This document shows positions 23,570-27,994 of a DNA stretch of 27,994 nucleotides, piece after piece. The notes below the pieces were generated by a model, which did not search any database, was not told the DNA's origin, and saw nothing but the letters and a program-made list of their open reading frames with translations. The stretch is taken from positions 1 to 27,994 of the forward strand of contig CAMDXR010000006.1 of the NCBI GenBank assembly GCA_945877725.1, written 5' to 3'. Each line of letters starts with the position of its first letter. Within the stretch, counting starts at the first letter, position 1. The DNA is from Limnohabitans sp. Rim8. GTDB lineage: Bacteria > Pseudomonadota > Gammaproteobacteria > Burkholderiales > Burkholderiaceae_C. The position numbers and the translations under genes are program-made.

Positions 23570-24414
23570 AGCTGAGCGACAGCCTGCAGCGTGCCCAAAG
23601 CTTGGGGCTCGCCAGAATAGATGCGCAGTTGCTGCACCTGCATGCCCTAGGCCGCGACCCCCATGACCGGGCCTGGCTGCTGGCCAACGACCGTGAAACC
23701 TTGCCTGCCGACGCGGCGAAACGCTTGGAACAATCTTTGCAGCGCCGCTTGGCAGGCGAGCCTCTGGCCTACATCACCGGGTTTAAAGAATTTTTTGGAC
23801 TCAAACTGCAAGTCGATACCCGGGTATTGGACCCCCGTCCGGACACCGAAACCTTGGTGGAATGGGCTTTGGAACTGCTGCCCCCTGACAGTCAGGCCCG
23901 CATTCTTGACCTGGGTACCGGCAGCGGTGCGGTGGCGCTGGCCCTGCAAAACGAACGCCCAAGCTGTCAGGTGGTGGCCGTGGACGCCAGTGCCGATGCT
24001 CTGGCCGTGGCCCAAGCCAATGCAAACCGACTCAATTTACCCGTGAAATGCGTCCTCAGCCACTGGATGGACCAAATAGAAGGCCCATTTCAGCTGATGG
24101 TGTCCAATCCGCCTTATGTGGCCGATACCGACCCGCACTTGGCCGCCCTCACCCACGAGCCCCTGCAGGCCCTGACCAGTGGCCCGGATGGCCTGGACGA
24201 TTTACGCCAAATTGTGGCCCAAGCCCCCAGCCGACTGGCTCCGGGAGGCTGGCTTTTGCTGGAACACGGCTGGGACCAAGCCCCTGCCGTGCAAACTTTG
24301 CTGCGCGACGCGGGGTTTAAACAAGTGCAATCCCGCAAAGACTTGGCAGGCATCGAGCGCTGTTCGGGTGGCATTTGGCCCGATGAATCCGTTCTACTGG
24401 CCCCACAACTCTGA
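23566..24414 (+). CDS. prmC: Release factor glutamine N5-methyltransferase
   Basis: Methylates the Gln of the GGQ motif of release factors with S-adenosylmethionine. The 282 residues show the helical N-terminal substrate domain (LQRAQSLGLARIDAQLLHLHALGR), the AYITGFKEFFGLKLQVDTRVLDPRPDTE segment, SAM motif DLGTGSG (115-121) and the catalytic NPPY (181-184). The start is TTG at 23566, overlapping the prfA stop as TTGA. No in-frame ATG lies nearby and the family N-terminus begins exactly here, so the rare start codon is well supported and translation is probably coupled to prfA. Confidence 0.96.
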   Translation: MKLSDSLQRAQSLGLARIDAQLLHLHALGRDPHDRAWLLANDRETLPADAAKRLEQSLQRRLAGEPLAYITGFKEFFGLKLQVDTRVLDPRPDTETLVEWALELLPPDSQARILDLGTGSGAVALALQNERPSCQVVAVDASADALAVAQANANRLNLPVKCVLSHWMDQIEGPFQLMVSNPPYVADTDPHLAALTHEPLQALTSGPDGLDDLRQIVAQAPSRLAPGGWLLLEHGWDQAPAVQTLLRDAGFKQVQSRKDLAGIERCSGGIWPDESVLLAPQL

Positions 24415-24476
24415 AGACTTTGAATCAGAGTGATAATTCACCCCATTCGAAAACGGCACCATTTGGAGCAAAGACC

Positions 24477-24800
24477 ATGAGCGACACCCAGCAACGCATC
24501 GACGAACTCGTCAAAGGCCATGAAATCACCCTGTTCATGAAGGGCAACGCCAGTTTCCCCATGTGTGGTTTTTCAGGCCGCGCCATCCAGATCTTGAAAG
24601 CCTGTGGCGTAGACCCCAAAACCGTCAAAACCGTCAATGTCTTGGATGACGCAGAAATTCGCCAAGGCATCAAGGAATACAGCAATTGGCCCACCATTCC
24701 CCAGCTTTATGTCAAAGGCGAGTTCATCGGCGGCTCAGACATCATGATGGAAATGTACGAATCGGGTGAGCTTCAGCAAGTCATCAACGGCCAGCCCTGA
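24477..24800 (+). CDS. grxD: Monothiol glutaredoxin, Grx4 type
   Basis: Small cytosolic Fe-S cluster carrier and glutathione-linked protein. The 107 residues have the hallmark active site CGFS (residues 30-33) in FMKGNASFPMCGFSGRA, followed by YSNWPTIPQLYVKGEFIGGSDI, where WPTIPQ and GGSDI bind glutathione. Length matches E. coli GrxD (about 115). The ATG at 24477 is preceded by TTTGGAG. It ends the hemA-prfA-prmC-grxD run, followed by a strong terminator. Confidence 0.96.
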   Translation: MSDTQQRIDELVKGHEITLFMKGNASFPMCGFSGRAIQILKACGVDPKTVKTVNVLDDAEIRQGIKEYSNWPTIPQLYVKGEFIGGSDIMMEMYESGELQQVINGQP

Positions 24801-24898
24801 TGCGGGCACCCCCGGAGCGCAGGGGCCTTGCACTCTTTAGAACCATCAGCGCCTTGTATTAAGAGGGCCATCAAAAGCCTTCTCTCATATAAAGTAGC

Positions 24899-24934
24899 AT
24901 GAAAAAAGCCAGTCATCAGACTGGCTTTTTTCAT
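24899..24934. terminator. Bidirectional intrinsic terminator
   Basis: ATGAAAAAAGCCAGTC (24899-24914) pairs perfectly with 24919-24934 over the loop ATCA, a 16-base stem whose arms carry A6 and T6 tracts. It can therefore end transcription of grxD from the left and of the cytochrome c gene from the right. Confidence 0.92.
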
Positions 24935-24950
24935 GGGTTGATCGAACGGA

Positions 24951-25610
24951 TCAGCGGAGCTTGGACTGAGGAACCACCTTCATGTCACCGTCGAGTGAGC
25001 CAATGTATCCGGCCATGGCCTTGAGTTCTGCGTTGGAGAACTGCTTGGCAATGCCGCCCATCACACCGTTGTTACGACCCCAAGTGGCTTGGTTTTCCAC
25101 TTTGTAAGACTTAAGCGCGACAAACAAGAAGTCTTTGTGCTGGCCTGCAATCTTGGGGTAACTGGGGTCTACGGGTTTGGAGAAGTTGTCCCCGTGGCAA
25201 GAAATACAGGCTCCTTTTTGCAGCAAAGTGGCCACCTTGGCATCCGGAGCTTTGGGGGCTTTGGCCACAGGCTCAGTCTTGCCATGAACTTCGTAATAGG
25301 CGGCCAGATCGGCCATGTCTTGGTCGGTCAGGCTGGCAGAAATACCGCGCATGGAGGGGTGCTTGCGCTCACCTTTTTGGTAGGCGGTCAGGGCCGAAAC
25401 AATGTACTTGGCGTTTTGTCCGGAAATCATCGGCACGCGGTAAATCTCGGGGAAACTGGCTTGGTAGCCTTTGATACCGTGGCAACCAATGCACATGGCG
25501 ATCTTTTGTTCAGCGGCTTTGGCATCGCCCTTGATCTCTTGGGCATGGGCGGAAAAGGCGGTCACTGAGGCGACAGCCAAGGCAAACATCGAGGTCAACA
25601 ACTTGTTCAT
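24951..25610 (-). CDS. Dihaem class I cytochrome c (c4-like)
   Basis: Periplasmic electron-transfer protein of 219 residues with a Sec signal peptide (ending AHAQ near residue 24) and two haem c attachment sites, CIGCH (40-44) and CISCH (135-139), one in each half. This duplicated arrangement matches cytochrome c4 and related c553-like proteins that deliver electrons to terminal oxidases. Likely axial Met ligands lie in segments such as HPSMRGISASLTDQDMADLAAYY. The ATG at 25610 is preferred because it starts a normal signal peptide, and a start 12 codons upstream is unlikely. It is divergent from the moxR-like gene with an FNR box between them. Confidence 0.92.
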   Translation of the reverse strand: MNKLLTSMFALAVASVTAFSAHAQEIKGDAKAAEQKIAMCIGCHGIKGYQASFPEIYRVPMISGQNAKYIVSALTAYQKGERKHPSMRGISASLTDQDMADLAAYYEVHGKTEPVAKAPKAPDAKVATLLQKGACISCHGDNFSKPVDPSYPKIAGQHKDFLFVALKSYKVENQATWGRNNGVMGGIAKQFSNAELKAMAGYIGSLDGDMKVVPQSKLR

Positions 25611-25632
25611 TTTGCTTACACAATCCAATTGA

Positions 25633-25646
25633 TTGATAAAAATCAA
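25633..25646. promoter_or_regulatory. Perfect FNR/ANR box
   Basis: TTGAT-AAAA-ATCAA matches the FNR consensus TTGAT-N4-ATCAA exactly. It is 23 bases upstream of the cytochrome c start. The box centre is about 42-45 bases upstream of the start expected from a CATAAT at 25672-25677, a distance typical of FNR activation to the right. For the leftward gene the likely -10 (TATAAT read at 25658-25653) puts the box at or just past the transcript start, which would suit repression. Confidence 0.75.
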
Positions 25647-25652
25647 CTGCGG

Positions 25653-25658
25653 ATTATA
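25653..25658 (-). promoter_or_regulatory. -10 element candidate for the cytochrome c gene
   Basis: TATAAT on the minus strand (25658-25653), a perfect -10 hexamer about 43 bases before the cytochrome c start codon. No good -35 at 17 bases was found. The FNR box starts seven bases downstream of the hexamer. Confidence 0.5.
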
Positions 25659-25671
25659 TCGGGCTGGCCCT

Positions 25672-25677
25672 CATAAT
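25672..25677 (+). promoter_or_regulatory. -10 element candidate for the moxR-like gene
   Basis: CATAAT on the plus strand, five of six matches to the -10 consensus, 38 bases before the ATPase start codon. No good -35 is present, as expected for a promoter that depends on an activator bound at the FNR box. Confidence 0.4.
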
Positions 25678-25715
25678 CCTGACAAGCCCCTTTCCTATTT
25701 TGAGAACAGAGCAAC

Positions 25716-26558
25716 ATGAAATTCAAAGGTACCGATAACTATGTGGCCACGCAGGACCTGATGCTGGCTGTCAACGCCGCCATCACCCTCAAGCGCCCCC
25801 TGCTGGTCAAAGGCGAGCCCGGCACCGGCAAAACCATGCTGGCCGAAGAAGTGGCCGAGTCTTTGGGCCTGCCGCTGCTGCAATGGCACATCAAATCCAC
25901 CACCAAAGCCCAGCAAGGCTTGTATGAATACGATGCCGTCAGCCGTCTGCGCGACAGCCAATTGGGTGAAGCCAAGGTCAAAGACATCGAAAACTACATC
26001 ATCAAAGGTGTGTTGTGGCAAGCCTTTACCTCTGAAACCCCGGTGGCGATATTGATCGACGAAATCGACAAAGCCGACATCGAGTTTCCCAACGACTTGC
26101 TGCGGGAAATTGATCGCATGGAGTTCTATTGCTATGAAACTCGCCAACTGATCAAAGCCAAGACCCGCCCACTGGTGTTCATCACCTCCAACAACGAAAA
26201 AGAACTGCCCGACGCCTTTTTGCGCCGCTGCTTCTTCCACTACATCAAGTTCCCTGAAGCAGACACCATGCGGCAGATCGTGGATGTGCATTTCCCCACG
26301 CTCAAAAAAGACCTGCTGGCCCTGGCTCTCAAGACCTTTTACGACGTGCGCGGCCTGCCCGGTCTGAAGAAAAAGCCCTCTACCAGCGAACTGCTGGATT
26401 GGCTCAAACTCTTGGTGGCCGAAGACATTCCACTCGAAGCCCTGCAAAGTGCAGACCAAAAAGTGTCGGTTCCACCTTTGGTGGGGGCGCTGCTCAAGAA
26501 CGAGCAAGACGTGACTTTGTTTGAAAAGCTGGTGTTCATGAACCAGCGCAACCGTTAA
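25716..26558 (+). CDS. MoxR-family AAA+ ATPase
   Basis: A 280-residue AAA+ ATPase of the MoxR family, which usually works with a von Willebrand factor A partner to assemble or activate enzymes such as metal-containing dehydrogenases. Visible motifs are Walker A GEPGTGKT (33-40), Walker B ILIDEID (112-118), sensor 1 region VFITSNNEKELPDAFLRRC with the arginine finger pair, and the helical lid with PSTSELLDWLKLL. Three genes downstream is a CoxE-like protein, the expected partner type. The ATG is preceded by only a weak ribosome site (AGAGCAA). The enzyme it serves is not encoded in the window. Confidence 0.93.
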   Translation: MKFKGTDNYVATQDLMLAVNAAITLKRPLLVKGEPGTGKTMLAEEVAESLGLPLLQWHIKSTTKAQQGLYEYDAVSRLRDSQLGEAKVKDIENYIIKGVLWQAFTSETPVAILIDEIDKADIEFPNDLLREIDRMEFYCYETRQLIKAKTRPLVFITSNNEKELPDAFLRRCFFHYIKFPEADTMRQIVDVHFPTLKKDLLALALKTFYDVRGLPGLKKKPSTSELLDWLKLLVAEDIPLEALQSADQKVSVPPLVGALLKNEQDVTLFEKLVFMNQRNR

Positions 26559-26568
26559 GGACGCCTCC

Positions 26569-26805
26569 ATGGCCGGACCGAATCTCTTGCTCGAAGGTGT
26601 CTCCGACGCGGTCGGCTTCGTGGGCGGCGCACTGCTGGGCTTTTGGCTCGGGCGACTGTTAGGCCTCGACATCTTTGCTGCGGGCTACGGCATCGCCAGC
26701 ATGGGTGGCATTTTGCTGGTGGGCTTGGGTGGCGGAGTCGGTTTAAAGCTGGCAAGGCATTGGCGCGCCAAACAAAATGCCAAAGACAACGACACCCCAA
26801 CATGA
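26569..26805 (+). CDS. Small glycine-rich membrane protein
   Basis: A 78-residue protein I do not recognise. After a short N-terminus it has two glycine-rich hydrophobic stretches (AVGFVGGALLGFWLGRLLGL and YGIASMGGILLVGLGGGVGL), probably a two-span hairpin with small-residue packing, then a basic tail LARHWRAKQNAKDND. A good ribosome site (AAGGA) precedes the ATG, it follows the ATPase gene by 10 bases, and its stop overlaps the next start as ATGA. It is therefore a real coupled gene between the ATPase and the acetyltransferase. Confidence 0.75.
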   Translation: MAGPNLLLEGVSDAVGFVGGALLGFWLGRLLGLDIFAAGYGIASMGGILLVGLGGGVGLKLARHWRAKQNAKDNDTPT

Positions 26806-27431
26806 CCCCCTGGATCGCGCCTTGCAGTCTGCCGGGTCAGCATGTGACCCTAGCACCCCTGTCCACTGCCCACCATGACGACTTGGTGGAAGCCGTGCGC
26901 GATGGTGAACTGTGGCAACTTTGGTACACCGCCATTCCCAGCCCTGAAGGCATGGCTTCTGAAATCCAGCGCCGTCTGGACCTGCAAAGCAAAGGCAGCA
27001 TGATCCCGTTTGCGGTGATCGAGCCAACGACTGGCCGGGCCGTGGGCATGACCACTTACATGAACATTGACGCGGTCAATCGCCGGGTGGAAATTGGTTC
27101 GACCTGGTACCGCCATAGTGTGCAACGCAGCCCGCTCAACACCGAAGCCAAGCGACTGTTGTTGACCCACGCCTTTGAACAACTGGACTGCATCGCCGTG
27201 GAGTTCCGCACGCATTTCTATAACCAGCAAAGCCGCCGCGCCATAGAGCGCCTGGGTGCCAAGCTGGACGGTGTGCTGCGAAGCCACCAAATCAACCCCC
27301 ACCCCCAAGCCAAAAACACCCTGCGCGACACCTGCGTCTACAGCATCGTGGCCAGTGAATGGCCGACGGTGAAGGCGCATTTAAACTTTCAATTGAACCG
27401 CTCCAACGCCAAGGAAACACGGTCATGCTGA
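26802..27431 (+). CDS. GNAT acetyltransferase, RimJ/RimL type
   Basis: A 209-residue acetyl-CoA-dependent acetyltransferase. The fold is recognisable from VTLAPLSTAHHDDLVEAV at the start, the strand IPFAVIEPTTGRAVGMTTY, the RVEIGSTWY strand, SPLNTEAKRLLLTHAFEQL, and the closing SRRAIERLGAKLDGVLRSH typical of RimJ/RimL-like members. The substrate is unknown. Small molecules, antibiotics or protein N-termini are all possible. The start was fixed at the ATG that overlaps the preceding stop (ATGA). Its stop overlaps the CoxE-like start by a few bases, so it is embedded between the MoxR ATPase and the CoxE-like protein. Confidence 0.88.
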   Translation: MTPWIAPCSLPGQHVTLAPLSTAHHDDLVEAVRDGELWQLWYTAIPSPEGMASEIQRRLDLQSKGSMIPFAVIEPTTGRAVGMTTYMNIDAVNRRVEIGSTWYRHSVQRSPLNTEAKRLLLTHAFEQLDCIAVEFRTHFYNQQSRRAIERLGAKLDGVLRSHQINPHPQAKNTLRDTCVYSIVASEWPTVKAHLNFQLNRSNAKETRSC

Positions 27432-27994
27432 TCGACTTTTTCTACACATTGCGTGCCGCCAAACTGCCCGTTTCGGTGCGCGAATATCTGACATTGCTGG
27501 AAGCCCTGCAAGCCAATGTGGTGGGCCCTGCGGCGGACGCTTGCAGCATTGATGATTTTTATCACCTAGCGCGCACGGTGATGGTCAAAGACGAAAAGCA
27601 CTTTGACAAATTCGACAAAGCCTTTGGCGCTTACTTCAAGGGCGTGGAGATGCTGACCGACTTCACCAAGGAAGTTCCCCTGGAGTGGTTGGAAAAGATT
27701 CTGCAAAAAGAACTTACGCCCGAACAAAAAGCCGCCATCGAGAAGATGGGCTGGGACGAGTTGATGGACACGCTGAAAAAGCGACTCGAAGAACAAAAAG
27801 AACGCCACGAAGGCGGCAGCAAGTGGATCGGCACGGGCGGCACATCACCCTTTGGCAACGGGGGCTACAACCCTCAGGGGATCCGGATTGGGGGCAAAGG
27901 CGGCAACAAAAGTGCCGTTAAAGTTTGGGACCAACGCGCCTACAAAGACTACGACGACAGCCAAGAGCTGGGCACCCGCAACATCAAGGTGGCC
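27425..27994 (+). CDS. CoxE-like VWA-containing protein, 3' end beyond window
   Basis: First 190 codons of a protein cut by the right edge. MLIDFFYTLRAAKLPVSVREYLTLLEAL, then the DDFYHLARTVMVKDEKHFDKFDKAF helix and a long charged region (KKRLEEQKERHEGGSKWIGTGG), match the N-terminal half of CoxE-like VWA proteins. The VWA domain itself would lie beyond the window. AAGGA stands nine bases before the ATG. It is the expected partner of the MoxR ATPase encoded at 25716-26558. Confidence 0.85.
   Translation, partial: MLIDFFYTLRAAKLPVSVREYLTLLEALQANVVGPAADACSIDDFYHLARTVMVKDEKHFDKFDKAFGAYFKGVEMLTDFTKEVPLEWLEKILQKELTPEQKAAIEKMGWDELMDTLKKRLEEQKERHEGGSKWIGTGGTSPFGNGGYNPQGIRIGGKGGNKSAVKVWDQRAYKDYDDSQELGTRNIKVA

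Noticed and set aside
25695..26672. Minus-strand open frame of 325 codons over the MoxR ATPase
   Set aside because: The plus strand has Walker A and B and sensor motifs, while the minus-strand translation shows nothing recognisable.

Overview
This window reads as chromosomal DNA from a betaproteobacterium of the order Burkholderiales, probably a Comamonadaceae-like freshwater or soil bacterium. The call rests on moderately high GC, the gene order fmdB / DUF502 / aspS, the ubiE - Tim44-domain - ubiJ - ubiB cluster, the very long DUF3683-type FAD/Fe-S oxidoreductase, and the style of the proteins. I did no database search. It looks like core genome: almost all genes are intact, tightly packed and in familiar operons. 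I see no rRNA, tRNA, prophage, transposase gene, CRISPR array or integron.

Layout. (1) 1-2623, minus strand: fmdB-like zinc ribbon, DUF502 membrane protein and aspS, which is cut off by the left edge. (2) 2837-6922, plus strand: a complete polyamine ABC importer potFGHI, with an intrinsic terminator-like hairpin between the binding-protein gene and the remaining genes. (3) 6957-15251, minus strand: a run read in the order FAD/Fe-S oxidoreductase, DUF971 protein, ubiE, Tim44-domain protein, ubiJ, ubiB, that is, ubiquinone biosynthesis plus a respiratory-type dehydrogenase. (4) 15536-20644, plus strand: a complete glycerol-3-phosphate / glycerophosphodiester uptake operon ugpBAECQ, headed by a good Pho-box candidate, with a strong hairpin after ugpB and two tandem copies of a REP-like palindrome between ugpE and ugpC. 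(5) 20675-20950, minus strand: a small orphan membrane protein. (6) 21065-24800, plus strand: hemA, prfA, prmC, grxD (tetrapyrrole entry step, translation termination and its methylase, monothiol glutaredoxin). (7) 24899-24934: a perfect bidirectional terminator. (8) 24951-25610, minus strand: a dihaem cytochrome c. (9) 25716-27994, plus strand: MoxR-type AAA ATPase, small glycine-rich membrane protein, GNAT acetyltransferase and the start of a CoxE-like protein cut off by the right edge. A perfect FNR/ANR box lies in the divergent promoter region between (8) and (9).

How the genes work together: both ABC importers have the same plan, a binding-protein gene first, then an RNA hairpin that could keep downstream expression lower, then the ATPase and permease genes. 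The ubi cluster supplies ubiquinone, and the adjacent flavin/Fe-S dehydrogenase and cytochrome c fit a respiratory lifestyle. The FNR box suggests that cytochrome c and the MoxR/CoxE-like genes respond oppositely to oxygen. The most interesting signals are regulatory rather than new protein families: the Pho box, the FNR box, a terminator-like hairpin holding the ubiJ start codon, a leaderless-looking hemA promoter, and the paired palindromes inside the ugp operon.
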